DNA of 64,000 nt from Bradyrhizobium sp. AUGA SZCCT0283 (GCF_018130385.1 NZ_JAFCLU010000021.1:62001-126000); one strand, 5' to 3'; positions 26,183 through 34,643 are shown, numbered from the stretch's first letter. Translations and numbers: made by a program. The notes: a model not told the origin generated them from the sequence alone.

Positions 26183-26920
26183 ATGAGCGAAGCTGCGACT
26201 GCCGTACAAGAAGGAAAAGAAGCCGATCACCATCCCTATTTCCGGCCCAAGGATGCAGCGACGCTGATCCTGATCGACCGCTCCGGCGACAGGCCGAAAG
26301 TCTTGGTCGGCAAGCGCCACGACAAGGTCGTGTTCATGCCGGGCAAGTATGTTTTCCCCGGCGGCCGCGTCGACAAGTCCGACAACCGTATTCCTGTCGC
26401 CGCTCCGATTTCCGCGGAGCTCGAGGCCAATCTGCTCAAGGGCAGCCCGAAGATCGTGCCTTCGCGGGCGCGCGCGCTCGCGGTCGCCGCCATCCGCGAG
26501 GCCTGCGAGGAAACCGGTCTCTGCCTTGGCCGCAAGGTTGACAAGCCCGTGAAGCTCGACGGCGCCTGGAAGCCGTTCACGGAAGCGGGGCTGTTGCCCG
26601 ATCCATCCAGCCTGTTCCTGATCGCGCGCGCGATCACCCCGCCCGGCCGCGTCCGCCGCTTCGACACGCGCTTCTTCACCGCGGATGCTTCCAGCATTGC
26701 CCATCGCGTCGAAGGCGTGATCCACGCCGATGCCGAACTGGTCGAACTGGTGTGGGTCGAGATCGGCTCGCAGCCGCTGGCCGACGCGCATGCCATGACC
26801 AAGAACGTGCTTGCCGAACTCGACCGCCGCCTCGCCACCGGCCCGCTCCGCCACGATGCGCCGGTGCCGTTCTTCCATTTCTACGGCGGCAAGATGCAGA
26901 AGGACGTGCTGGGGGCGTAG
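26183..26920 (+). CDS. NUDIX hydrolase
   Basis: 245 aa. The NUDIX domain runs from ATLILIDRSGDRPKVLVGKR, with PGKYVFPGGRVDKSD and the helix RALAVAAIREACEETGLCLG carrying the REACEETGL core. The spacing between GGRVD and the REx2EE helix is long, as in the CoA diphosphatase/NUDT7-like subgroup. It could clear nucleoside-diphosphate-linked metabolites; substrate uncertain. Last gene of the topA-rnr-DUF983 run, 40 nt after DUF983. Confidence 0.85.
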   Translation: MSEAATAVQEGKEADHHPYFRPKDAATLILIDRSGDRPKVLVGKRHDKVVFMPGKYVFPGGRVDKSDNRIPVAAPISAELEANLLKGSPKIVPSRARALAVAAIREACEETGLCLGRKVDKPVKLDGAWKPFTEAGLLPDPSSLFLIARAITPPGRVRRFDTRFFTADASSIAHRVEGVIHADAELVELVWVEIGSQPLADAHAMTKNVLAELDRRLATGPLRHDAPVPFFHFYGGKMQKDVLGA

Positions 26921-26935
26921 CCTCCGCTGTCTCCC

Positions 26936-27013
26936 CGTCATTGCGAGCGGAGCGAAGCAATCCATGCCTCCACACGGGGAAAGATGGATTGCTTCGCTCC
27001 GCTCGCAATGACG
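26936..27013. repeat. Palindromic repeat, family A copy 1
   Basis: A near-perfect hairpin: CGTCATTGCGAGCGGAGCGA AGCAATCCAT at the left and ATGGATTGCTTCGCTCCGCT CGCAATGACG at the right, with a loop of about 18 bases. It lies after the NUDIX gene and may also end its transcript. Further copies lie at 38582-38692, 49481-49564 and 51338-51422. Confidence 0.85.
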
Positions 27014-27131
27014 CGGAAATTTCCTCTGGAAGTCATTCAATTCGCAAAATTCTTCTCACGCTGACTTGATGGCGCTGCGCTGATCGCCTCCCTATCTCTT
27101 CCCCAACGACAACGGCTACGGAAACGGGGCG

Positions 27132-28457
27132 ATGACACAGCGGCAACTCAAGCTCGGCGCGTTCATGCGGCCGGTCTCCATCCACACCGGCGCGTGGCGC
27201 TATCCCGGCGCCTGGCCCGATGCCAACTTCAATTTCCCGCGCATCAAGCAACTGATCCAGAAGCTGGAGGCCGGCAAGTTCGACGCCTTCTTCATGGCCG
27301 ACCACCTGGCCGTGCTGAACATGCCGATCAATGCGCTGAAGCGCAGCCACACCGTGACCTCGTTCGAGCCGTTCACGCTGCTGTCGGCGCTGGCCGGCGC
27401 CACCGAGCATATCGGCCTGATCGCGACGGGATCGACGACGTTCGACGAGCCCTATCACGTCGCGCGGCGCTTCGCCTCGCTCGATCACATCAGCGGCGGA
27501 CGGGCGGGCTGGAACATCGTCACCACCTCCAATCCGGACGCCGCGCTGAATTTCGGGCTCGATGACCATATGGAGCATGCCGAGCGCTACAAGCGGGCGC
27601 GCGAATTCTATGACGTGGTCACCGGTCTGTGGGATTCCTTCGCCGATGACGCTTTCGTGCGCGACGTCGAAGCCGGGCTCTATTTCGACCCGGCGAAAAT
27701 GCACGTGCTCAATCACAAGGGAAAATACCTGTCCGTGCGCGGGCCGCTCAACATCGCCCGCCCCGTCCAGGGCTGGCCGCTGATCGTGCAGGCCGGCGCG
27801 TCCGAGGACGGCAAGCAGCTCGCGGCCGAGACGGCGGAAGCCGTGTTCACCGGCGGCGGCCCTCTCGCCGACGGACAAAAACTTTATGCCGACATCAAGG
27901 GCCGGATGGAGAAGATCGGCCGCAACCCCGAGCATCTGAAGATCCTGCCCGGCGCCTTCGTCGTGGTCGGCAACAGCGTCGAGGAAGCCAAAGAGAAACG
28001 AGCAAAACTCGACAGCATGGTGCATTACGACTCAGCCATCGCCTCGCTCTCGGTGCAGCTCGGCACCGACGCCTCCGGCTTCGATCCCGACGGACAGTTG
28101 CCGCCGATCCCCGAAACCAACGCCAGCAAGAGCGGCCGCCAGCGGCTGGTCGACGCCGCCGCGCGCGACAAGCTCACGGTGCGCCAGCTCGCCCAGCGCG
28201 TCGGCGGCTATGGCGGGCTGTCCTTTGTCGGCACGCCCTTGACCATCGCCGACCAGATGGAGGAATGGCTGATGAGCCGCGGCAGCGACGGCTTCAACAT
28301 CATGTTCCCGTTCCTTCCCGCGGGGCTCGACGATTTCGTCGACAAGGTGGTGCCGGAACTGCAGAAGCGCAGGATTTTCCGCAAAGAGTATGAGGGCCGG
28401 ACGCTGCGGGAGAATTTGGGGCTGCCGAGGCCGAAAAACCGGTTCTTTGAGGGTTAA
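27132..28457 (+). CDS. LLM-class FMN-dependent monooxygenase (NtaA/SnaA/DszA type)
   Basis: 441 aa. Motifs of the nitrilotriacetate/pristinamycin/dibenzothiophene sulfone monooxygenase group: LKLGAFMRPVSIHTGAWRYP, FDAFFMADHLAVL, SFEPFTLLSALAGATEHIGL, HISGGRAGWNIVTTSNPDAA, HAERYKRAREFYDVVTGLWD and WPLIVQAGASEDG. It needs reduced FMN from a separate reductase and oxidises organic N or S compounds. It is isolated between a repeat and rpmG. Confidence 0.93.
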   Translation: MTQRQLKLGAFMRPVSIHTGAWRYPGAWPDANFNFPRIKQLIQKLEAGKFDAFFMADHLAVLNMPINALKRSHTVTSFEPFTLLSALAGATEHIGLIATGSTTFDEPYHVARRFASLDHISGGRAGWNIVTTSNPDAALNFGLDDHMEHAERYKRAREFYDVVTGLWDSFADDAFVRDVEAGLYFDPAKMHVLNHKGKYLSVRGPLNIARPVQGWPLIVQAGASEDGKQLAAETAEAVFTGGGPLADGQKLYADIKGRMEKIGRNPEHLKILPGAFVVVGNSVEEAKEKRAKLDSMVHYDSAIASLSVQLGTDASGFDPDGQLPPIPETNASKSGRQRLVDAAARDKLTVRQLAQRVGGYGGLSFVGTPLTIADQMEEWLMSRGSDGFNIMFPFLPAGLDDFVDKVVPELQKRRIFRKEYEGRTLRENLGLPRPKNRFFEG

Positions 28458-28493
28458 TCCCGCCGAATCTGACCCGTTTTTGCCCCGAAAACC

Positions 28494-28521
28494 TTGACTT
28501 TGGACGATCAGAAGCTAGGTT
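28494..28521 (+). promoter_or_regulatory. Candidate promoter of rpmG
   Basis: TTGACT (28494-28499) and TAGGTT (28516-28521) are separated by 16 bases, about 60 bases ahead of the rpmG start. The -35 element is good, the -10 weak. Position supports it as the housekeeping promoter. Confidence 0.4.
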
Positions 28522-28579
28522 GCGCGCAAATGCAGGCCGTTTGGCCGGCGCCCGATATCCCCTATTTGAGGTTCTGAAA

Positions 28580-28747
28580 ATGGCCAAAGCGGTCACCATC
28601 AAGGTCAAGCTCGTTTCCACGGCGGATACCGGCTTCTATTACGTCGCCAAGAAGAACTCGCGCACCATGACCGACAAGCTGGTCAAGAAGAAGTACGATC
28701 CCGTGGCGCGCAAGCACGTCGAGTTCAAGGAATCGAAGATCAAGTAA
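28580..28747 (+). CDS. rpmG: 50S ribosomal protein L33
   Basis: 55 aa, the full family length: MAKAVTIKVKLVSTADTGFY, then YVAKKNSRTMTDKLVKKKYD and PVARKHVEFKESKIK. It is the zinc-free form: the cysteine pairs of the zinc-binding paralogue are absent. A single gene with its own promoter and a strong terminator. Confidence 0.97.
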   Translation: MAKAVTIKVKLVSTADTGFYYVAKKNSRTMTDKLVKKKYDPVARKHVEFKESKIK

Positions 28748-28773
28748 CGTCGCGGTAGTTTACCGACGTCCGG

Positions 28774-28798
28774 ACGGGGCCTTGCGGCCCCGTTTTTG
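28774..28798 (+). terminator. Rho-independent terminator after rpmG
   Basis: The perfect 8-bp stem ACGGGGCC / GGCCCCGT with loop TTGC is followed by a T run (TTTTTG), 27 bases after the rpmG stop. Confidence 0.9.
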
Positions 28799-28891
28799 TT
28801 TGGGCAACGGGCAAGCAGGCGTCACACTATCGTTATAATCCGGGCAAAAAATCTCAAATCGACCGACGTTCAATCGACGTGGGAGAGCACA

Positions 28892-29149
28892 ATGAGAATC
28901 GCGTTGCTCATCTGCCCGTTTGTCGTGAGTACCGCTCTGGCTGCCGCGGCCGAACCGCTTGAAGACCGGTTCGGACCTGATCGCGAACGCGGTTATCGCG
29001 CGGAACGCGGACTCAGCGCGGCCCGCCCCGGCTTCGAGAATCGCGACCGCTCGAATTTCCTTGACCCCAACCGTCCGTTGCATGACGAAAGCCGGCGCCC
29101 CGCCGCGATCTCCATCCCGCCCTGCCCGTCGGCTTGCAGCGATAGCTGA
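28892..29149 (+). CDS. Small secreted protein, unknown
   Basis: 85 aa. A signal peptide (MRIALLICPFVVSTALAAAA) is followed by a short, charged, arginine-rich mature part with no known fold and two cysteines near the end (PPCPSACSD). GGGAGAG lies 6 nt before the ATG. It is a lone gene between rpmG and the YeeE pair. Function unknown. Confidence 0.55.
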   Translation: MRIALLICPFVVSTALAAAAEPLEDRFGPDRERGYRAERGLSAARPGFENRDRSNFLDPNRPLHDESRRPAAISIPPCPSACSDS

Positions 29150-29206
29150 AAGCGCTTCCGGCTCAATCCCGGGCCGATCGGGCGCTGGGGTAAGTAGCCG
29201 TCCCGG

Positions 29207-29830
29207 TCATTCGGCGGGCGCCAGACGGCTGCGCGGCTGCGATGTCTTTTCCGCGCCGTTTCCGTCGACGTCCGCGCCGAGGTCGTCGCGCCACGGCCGC
29301 AGCCTCTCGATCAGCACGAGGATGACGGCGATCGTCACGGCGAGTGCCAGCGCGCCCTGCCAATAGGGAATGCCGGCGAGATCCGTGAAGATCAGTTTGG
29401 GCCCGGTGCCGATCAGCGACCTGGCGAGCCAGGGCTGCGCGTAAGAGAACGCAACCGCGCCGACCAGGCCGCCGAGCAGCGTAAAGATGGCATCGCGATA
29501 GCCGACGCCGATCTGCGCCAGCGTCGTGCCCGGACACGCGCCCGCCAGCGCGATGCCGGCGCCGAGGATCAACCCGCCGACGATATCGGCGGCATAGAGC
29601 GCGGCCTTGGGCTGCAGCTTGACGAACCCAAATCCATGAAGGATCGCCAGCACCACCGCGCCGGTCGCGACCGCGCTCAGAAACACCTTGAGCATGATCC
29701 AGTTGCGCAACTGCATCTGGCCGACGATCATTCCGGGTTCGAACACCCGCGATTTTTCCAGCGCGAAACCGAACACCATTCCCATCAGCACGCCGCTCAG
29801 AATTCCGACAGCAACCGATGACATGATCAT
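29207..29830 (-). CDS. YeeE/YedE-family membrane protein (second half-transporter)
   Basis: 207 aa with about five membrane helices. The family motif GIALAGACPGTTLAQIGVGY holds the conserved cysteine that relays thiosulfate or other sulfur species in TsuA/YeeE proteins. Together with the upstream gene it makes a two-part transporter like the PmpA/PmpB pair. It starts 11 nt after that gene. Sulfur uptake or sulfide handling is inferred from family. Confidence 0.85.
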   Translation of the reverse strand: MIMSSVAVGILSGVLMGMVFGFALEKSRVFEPGMIVGQMQLRNWIMLKVFLSAVATGAVVLAILHGFGFVKLQPKAALYAADIVGGLILGAGIALAGACPGTTLAQIGVGYRDAIFTLLGGLVGAVAFSYAQPWLARSLIGTGPKLIFTDLAGIPYWQGALALAVTIAVILVLIERLRPWRDDLGADVDGNGAEKTSQPRSRLAPAE

Positions 29831-29841
29831 TCCTCCGAAGG

Positions 29842-30360
29842 TTAAATTCGACGCAGCAGAAGCAGAGCGGTAGCAATGCCGCCTGCAAACATCGCAGCGA
29901 CCGCAACCGTCGACCCAACCGACAATTGCGCCATCCCCGACAAGCCGTGGCCGCTGGTGCAGCCATCGGCGATCCGTGCTCCGAACAGCATCAGGAAGCC
30001 GGCGGCAAACGCCACCGCATAGCGCAAGCCCCTCGATGGCGAGCCGAGCGCTCTGGTCCAGATCGGCGAGATCGGCGCGCGGACCGCGCCCGACAGCTTC
30101 ATCGATACGAATGCGCCCAGGGCAATGCCGACGACCAAGGCGACCTGCCAGAGATTCTTGGCGTTCGCTGCAATGTGCTTGGCGACGTAGTCGATGTTGA
30201 GCAGCGACGGATCGACCAGGCCGGTTATCACCGCGCCGACCGTCACATAGGAGGAAGAAGCTCCGAGCGCAGTCTCGATGATCAGGAACGCCGGAATTTG
30301 CAGCAGCCCGATAAGGATACCGGCAGCGTAGGGCGACCAGGCCTTGTCAAAAGGTGACAT
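29842..30360 (-). CDS. YeeE/YedE-family membrane protein (first half-transporter)
   Basis: 172 aa with about four membrane helices. The sulfur-relay motif is ARIADGCTSGHGLSGMAQLS. The start at 30360 is chosen for its strong GGGAGGT box 6 nt upstream; the ATG at 30381 falls in an AT-rich dyad that is more likely regulatory. Two-gene YeeE operons are found near sulfide-responsive ArsR repressors (BigR/SqrR) in related bacteria; no such regulator is in this window. Confidence 0.85.
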   Translation of the reverse strand: MSPFDKAWSPYAAGILIGLLQIPAFLIIETALGASSSYVTVGAVITGLVDPSLLNIDYVAKHIAANAKNLWQVALVVGIALGAFVSMKLSGAVRAPISPIWTRALGSPSRGLRYAVAFAAGFLMLFGARIADGCTSGHGLSGMAQLSVGSTVAVAAMFAGGIATALLLLRRI

Positions 30361-30379
30361 CAGCAACCTCCCTATTTTC

Positions 30380-30406
30380 ATATATTAGATTTTCTTAATA
30401 TAATAT
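30380..30406. promoter_or_regulatory. AT-rich imperfect dyad in the yeeE/ccoG divergent region
   Basis: ATATTAGA (30382-30389) and TCTTAATAT (30393-30401) form an inverted repeat with a one-base slip, in a strikingly AT-rich patch of a GC-rich genome. It lies 20-45 bases upstream of the first YeeE start, where its promoter should be. The form resembles the AT-rich operators of BigR-type ArsR repressors; this is inference. Confidence 0.45.
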
Positions 30407-30418
30407 AGGATGCCGTCA

Positions 30419-30432
30419 TTGATATGGATCAA
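30419..30432. promoter_or_regulatory. Perfect FNR/FixK box
   Basis: TTGATATGGATCAA fits the FNR/FixK consensus TTGAT-N4-ATCAA with no mismatch. It lies between the divergent YeeE genes and the small membrane protein/ccoG unit. FixK-type regulators activate micro-oxic genes, so low-oxygen control of ccoG is expected; it could serve either direction. Confidence 0.75.
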
Positions 30433-30471
30433 CACCGGTCCTGACGAGACGGCCGATTTGATTGAAGCGAT

Positions 30472-30485
30472 TTGTTGCGGATCAA
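30472..30485. promoter_or_regulatory. Second FixK-like box, one mismatch
   Basis: TTGTTGCGGATCAA differs from TTGAT-N4-ATCAA at one position. Its centre is 53 bases beyond the first box and about 63 bases before the start at 30542. It could be the proximal activator site for the plus-strand unit. Confidence 0.5.
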
Positions 30486-30541
30486 TGCGCGCTATCGAGA
30501 TGCAGCGAGAGTGCGTCTATCCACAATCGGAGAGCACGCCA

Positions 30542-30742
30542 ATGTTCAAGATCTCACTTCTCGTATGGATCATGTTGGGCACCGCGCTCGCGGGCACTGC
30601 CGTGATCTCGGTCCTCGCCGTCCCTTCCCTCGCCGCTGAGGCGATGAACAACATTCCGTTCGCGGTGCTGATCGGCTTTGCGGCCGCCATGCCGCTCTCA
30701 TATCTGGTCGCCAGAAAAATCGGCACATCATCGGCCCGGTAA
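30542..30742 (+). CDS. Small two-helix membrane protein upstream of ccoG
   Basis: 66 aa with two membrane helices (LLVWIMLGTALAGTAVISVL and IPFAVLIGFAAAMPLSYLVA). GGAGAG lies 8 nt before the ATG. It stands 17 nt ahead of ccoG behind FixK-like boxes, so it is probably co-expressed under low oxygen. No family assigned. The open frame extends upstream to 30410 but across the boxes. Confidence 0.65.
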   Translation: MFKISLLVWIMLGTALAGTAVISVLAVPSLAAEAMNNIPFAVLIGFAAAMPLSYLVARKIGTSSAR

Positions 30743-30759
30743 CACGAAAGCGAAGCGGC

Positions 30760-32199
30760 ATGGGCGAAACCATCATCGAGGGGCCGCTATATGCGCCCAG
30801 CAAGAAGGTCTACCCGCAGGCCGTCCATGGCCGGTTTCGCCGGATCAAATGGACGCTGCTGGTGGTTGGACTGGCGGTCTACTATCTACTGCCCTTCGTG
30901 CGCTGGGACCGCGGGCCCGGCATGCCCAATCAGGCGGTGCTGCTCGACCTGCCGCATCGCCGCTTCTACTTCTTCTTCATCGAGCTATGGCCGCAGGAGG
31001 TCTACTATTTCACCGGCCTGCTGATCATCGCAGCGATGACGCTGTTCCTGATGAACGCGCTGGCGGGCCGCATCTGGTGCGGCTACCTCTGCCCGCAAAC
31101 GATCTGGACCGACCTGTTTTACGCCGTCGAGCGCTGGGTCGAAGGCGACCGCCGCGACCGTATCCTGAAGGACAAGCGCGCCTGGACCTTCAGCCATGTG
31201 CGCGAGGTCGCGACCAAGCACTTCCTGTGGCTGATGATCGCCTGGTGGACCGGCGGCGCCTGGGTGCTGTATTTCGCCGATGCGCCGACACTGGTGAAGG
31301 ATCTCGCCACCTTCCAGGCGCCCTTCGCCGCCTATCTCTGGATCGGCATCCTGACCGCGACCACCTATGTGTTCGCCGGCCACGCGCGCGAGCAGGTCTG
31401 CATCTACATGTGCCCCTGGCCGCGTATCCAGGCCGCGCTCACGGACGAATGGGCGCTCAACGTCACCTACCGCCGCGACCGCGGCGAGCCGCGCACCTCC
31501 ATCAAGAAGGCAGAGCAGTTGCGCCTCGCCGGCGAACCTGCCGGCGACTGCGTCGATTGCCATCAGTGCATCAATGTGTGTCCGACCGGCGTCGACATCC
31601 GCAACGGCATCCAGCTCGGCTGCATTCAATGCGGCCTGTGCATCGATGCGTGCGACGCGATCATGCAGCAGATCAACCGGCCGACCGGACTGATCGCCTA
31701 CGACACCGACATCAATGCCGAGCGCCGGCTTGCCGGCAAACCGCCGGTCTATCGCCTGATCCGCGCGCGCACCGTGCTCTACGCCGCCATTATCGCCATC
31801 GTCGGCAGCATCATGCTGTACACGCTGGCGACCCGCAGCTCCATGAGCATCAGCGCGCTGCACGAACGCAGCCCGCTATTCGTCACCCTGAGCGATGGCA
31901 GCGTCCGCAACGACTATACCGTGCGCTTCCTCAACAAGGCCGGCGTGTCCCGCTCCTTCGCGCTGGAAGTGCTCGGTGTTCCCGCCGCCGAGATTCGCAC
32001 GTCGGGGGTCGAACGCGGCGCCGACGGAAAGCTGATCGTCGAGGTCGGGCCCGACCAGACCAGGGAACTCCGGGCATCCGTGCAGGTGCCTGCGGCCAAC
32101 CTGCCGAAGGAAGCAACCGACATCGAGTTCAGGGCCACCGATGTCGCAACTGGACAGACCGCCTCGGTTCGCGACCATTTCGTTGCGGCGGGCCGATAG
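30760..32199 (+). CDS. ccoG: Cytochrome c oxidase accessory protein CcoG (FixG/RdxA)
   Basis: 479 aa. Four to five membrane helices with LAGRIWCGYLCPQTIW near residue 107; a ferredoxin-like part CVDCHQCINVCPTGVDIRNG then CIQCGLCIDACD holds two 4Fe-4S motifs; a last helix is followed by a periplasmic immunoglobulin-like FixG C-terminal domain (VRNDYTVRFLNKAGVSRSFA). CcoG acts in copper reduction for cbb3 oxidase assembly. It normally sits in fixGHIS, but fixH, fixI and fixS are absent here. Low-oxygen control is likely from the upstream boxes. Confidence 0.95.
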   Translation: MGETIIEGPLYAPSKKVYPQAVHGRFRRIKWTLLVVGLAVYYLLPFVRWDRGPGMPNQAVLLDLPHRRFYFFFIELWPQEVYYFTGLLIIAAMTLFLMNALAGRIWCGYLCPQTIWTDLFYAVERWVEGDRRDRILKDKRAWTFSHVREVATKHFLWLMIAWWTGGAWVLYFADAPTLVKDLATFQAPFAAYLWIGILTATTYVFAGHAREQVCIYMCPWPRIQAALTDEWALNVTYRRDRGEPRTSIKKAEQLRLAGEPAGDCVDCHQCINVCPTGVDIRNGIQLGCIQCGLCIDACDAIMQQINRPTGLIAYDTDINAERRLAGKPPVYRLIRARTVLYAAIIAIVGSIMLYTLATRSSMSISALHERSPLFVTLSDGSVRNDYTVRFLNKAGVSRSFALEVLGVPAAEIRTSGVERGADGKLIVEVGPDQTRELRASVQVPAANLPKEATDIEFRATDVATGQTASVRDHFVAAGR

Positions 32200-32225
32200 T
32201 ATGATCTCGCAAGCCGAAGTTTCGG

Positions 32226-32250
32226 ACGGGGCCTTCAAGGCCCCGTTTTC
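32226..32250 (+). terminator. Rho-independent terminator after ccoG
   Basis: The arms ACGGGGCCTT / AAGGCCCCGT with a tiny loop are followed by TTTTC, 27 bases after the ccoG stop. Confidence 0.88.
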
Positions 32251-32425
32251 TCATTCTTCCGTCGTTTCCCGGTATGCCTCCGGCGCACCGACGCGACACG
32301 GCGTTGCATAGCCGTCCGGCATGGTGTCGAAAGCCAATCGATATTTCAGATCGCCTTCGCCCCTTTCCATACTCCCTGCCATCGCTCCTCAGAATTCGCC
32401 GCGGGGCACAACAGGGAGAACTACC

Positions 32426-32677
32426 ATGTCATCCATCAAGATCGGCCTTGCCGCAATCGGCAGCCTCATTGCATTGACGGCCTCCGCCTCGGCCGAAGTC
32501 CGCTACAACGGCTTCCCCAAACTTGGGTACTCCGTCGTATTGCCGGCACCTGCTTCCACTTCCGCCACAGCCGGCAAATCAAGTGCCTTCGATGCCAGAG
32601 CAGAACTTCCAAAGGCGGAAATGCCCCTCCCGCAATCGCCGTTTCGCAAGGGTGGCATCAACGGCCGCGGCATCTGA
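32426..32677 (+). CDS. Small secreted protein, unknown
   Basis: 83 aa. A clear signal peptide (IKIGLAAIGSLIALTASASA, cleaved before EVRYNG) precedes a proline- and alanine-rich mature part of about 60 residues without cysteines. AGGGAGAA lies 7 nt before the ATG. No family recognised. It stands alone after ccoG and its terminator. Confidence 0.6.
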   Translation: MSSIKIGLAAIGSLIALTASASAEVRYNGFPKLGYSVVLPAPASTSATAGKSSAFDARAELPKAEMPLPQSPFRKGGINGRGI

Positions 32678-32788
32678 GGTCTCGGTCCCGAGCGTTCGCG
32701 ACCTGCTCTTGGTCCCGACTACGCCGTCTGCATCTGCGACGGCCCACTCGGCCGGATCAGCGCGAACGCGACCTGGACGCGGCGCTTC

Positions 32789-33211
32789 GTGGTCCCGCGT
32801 CCATCAGACAAATCGCCGGTCGAGCAGATTCTCGGCACCTTCGATTCGCTGGAACGGCGCTTTTCGGCGAAAGATTTTCGTGGCTGTCCGTTCGTCAATG
32901 CGGTCGCCGAACTCGGCGAAGACCGGTCGGTGCGAAAGGTTGCCGTCGCCTTCAAGGAAAGCCGCCGCCTCTGGTTTCGCGACCTGCTGGTGCAGCTTGG
33001 CGTCGCGCAGGCAGAAGCGCTTGCAACCCAGCTTGCCTTGCTGGTCGACGGCTCGATCGCGCAGGACCTCGTCCGCAACGATCCGGCGATGGCTCGGGCG
33101 GCAAAGGAAGCGGCGACGGTGCTGCTGAGGAATTCGGGGGTGAAGGTGGGCGGGAGTGCCGCCGCGAACAAAGGCGCGGTAAAGAAACGACAGTCAGGGT
33201 CGGGCTCTTGA
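32789..33211 (+). pseudogene. TetR-family regulator remnant lacking the DNA-binding domain
   Basis: The 140-residue frame reads as a TetR/AcrR ligand-binding domain: VEQILGTFDSLERRFSAKDF, RGCPFVNAVAELGED and AQAEALATQLALLVDGSIAQ are typical of that half. The N-terminal helix-turn-helix is missing. The in-frame sequence upstream of 32789 stays open but does not resemble an HTH, and the start is a GTG without a good ribosome site. This is best read as a 5'-truncated gene. Confidence 0.65.
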
Positions 33212-33223
33212 GGCTCTCTCCAC

Positions 33224-33361
33224 CGTCGTCCCTGCGAAAGCAAGGGACCCATACGCCGTGGCTTTTCAGTTAGGCGATGTGGTAGTTACCTTCTTCACAA
33301 CGAGCGCCGGTGGTTATGGGTCCCTGCTCCCGTGCGCAATTGCGCACTAGGCAGGGACGAC
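33224..33361. repeat. Palindromic repeat, family C copy 1
   Basis: Left end CGTCGTCCCTGCGAAAGCAA GGGACCCATA; right end TATGGGTCCCTGC and GCAGGGACGACC. The arms frame about 70 unrelated bases. A second copy lies at 34644-34815, on the other side of the serine hydrolase gene. Confidence 0.75.
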
Positions 33362-33407
33362 CAAGGAGCAAAAGCGGCGCAAGAACATGACGGCAAAGGG
33401 AGCGAAA

Positions 33408-34625
33408 ATGGAAGACCTGAAAGTCACCGCCAACGGTTACGACTTCAAACCGGCGCAGGCGGCGATGCAGCGCTACATCGACAACAACCTGCTATCGGGC
33501 ATTTCCTGGGCGGTCATGGTCGGGCGCGACCTCGTCGACGTGAATTGCGTCGGATGGGCCGACAAGGAAGCGCAGGTGCCGCTCCGCACCGATCATGTCT
33601 TCCGCGTCTTTTCCAACACCAAGCTGGTCACCTCCTGCGCGGCGCTGCTGCTGTTCGAGGAAGGCAAGTTGAAGCTTGATGACCCGATCGAAAAATATAT
33701 TCCGCAGCTCGGGAATAGAAAGGTGCTGCGGCCCGGCGCCACCGCGCTTGACGAAACCGAGCCCGCCAACCGTTCGATCACGATCCGTCATCTCCTCAGC
33801 CACAGTGCGGGGCTGAGTTACGGCTTCTTCGATCCCGGCTCGCTCATCTTCAAGGCCCTCAACGATCGCGGCGTGCACAATCCCAGGACGACGCTGGCGC
33901 AAATGGTGGACGTGCTGGCCGATCTGCCGCTGATCTATCATCCGGGCACCTCGTGGGAATACTCGCTCGCCATCGACGTCGTGGCGCGGCTGGTCGAAGT
34001 GATCAGCGGCCAGCGTTTTGATAAATTCATCCAGGCGCGCATCCTCGATCCGCTTGGCATGGTGGACACCGGATTCGTCATTCCGGAGCAGAACCAGAAC
34101 CGGCTCGTCGCGTATTACGCCGGCGCGGACCTGCTGGACCCCATGAAGCCGGGCCTGACCCGAACCGACAACGCGCCGTTCCCCGGCGCCTATCTCAGTC
34201 CGATCGAACGGCTCAATGGCGGCGGCGGCCTGGTTTCAACGCTGCCCGATATGGTCGCACTGATCCGAAGCCTGCTGCCCGGCGGCAAAACCCTGCTTAA
34301 GCCGGAGACGATTGCGCAGATGACGACCAACCAATTGCCCGAGGCCCAGTGGATCCGCTTTGCCATGATGGGGGAACAACCGGGCAAGGTGCACGGGCTT
34401 GCCGGCGCGCTGATCCAAAAGCCATCGCCGATCGATCATCCCGATGCTGCGGGCGAATTCTATTGGGGCGGCGTGGCGGGCACGCAATGGTGGATCTCGC
34501 CGAAGCGCAACATGGCGGGCGTGATGATGGCGCAGCGCCAGATGGCGTTCGTTCACCCGTTCTCGTTCGAGTTCAAGCGGCTGGCGTATGAGGCGGTGAA
34601 GCAGAAGGCCGAGGTTGTTGCCTGA
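33408..34625 (+). CDS. Serine hydrolase, beta-lactamase/esterase family
   Basis: 405 aa of the class C beta-lactamase-like fold. The catalytic SxxK is SNTK (S69-K72), a tyrosine follows in TSWEYSLAIDVVARLVEVIS, and the third motif is WGG in EFYWGGVAGTQWW rather than KTG, as in family VIII esterases. No signal peptide is seen, so it is probably cytoplasmic. The start at 33408 follows AAGGGAG at good spacing; 33387 is an alternative. Family C repeats flank the gene on both sides. Confidence 0.87.
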   Translation: MEDLKVTANGYDFKPAQAAMQRYIDNNLLSGISWAVMVGRDLVDVNCVGWADKEAQVPLRTDHVFRVFSNTKLVTSCAALLLFEEGKLKLDDPIEKYIPQLGNRKVLRPGATALDETEPANRSITIRHLLSHSAGLSYGFFDPGSLIFKALNDRGVHNPRTTLAQMVDVLADLPLIYHPGTSWEYSLAIDVVARLVEVISGQRFDKFIQARILDPLGMVDTGFVIPEQNQNRLVAYYAGADLLDPMKPGLTRTDNAPFPGAYLSPIERLNGGGGLVSTLPDMVALIRSLLPGGKTLLKPETIAQMTTNQLPEAQWIRFAMMGEQPGKVHGLAGALIQKPSPIDHPDAAGEFYWGGVAGTQWWISPKRNMAGVMMAQRQMAFVHPFSFEFKRLAYEAVKQKAEVVA

Positions 34626-34643
34626 GGGCAAACCACTGACCAT

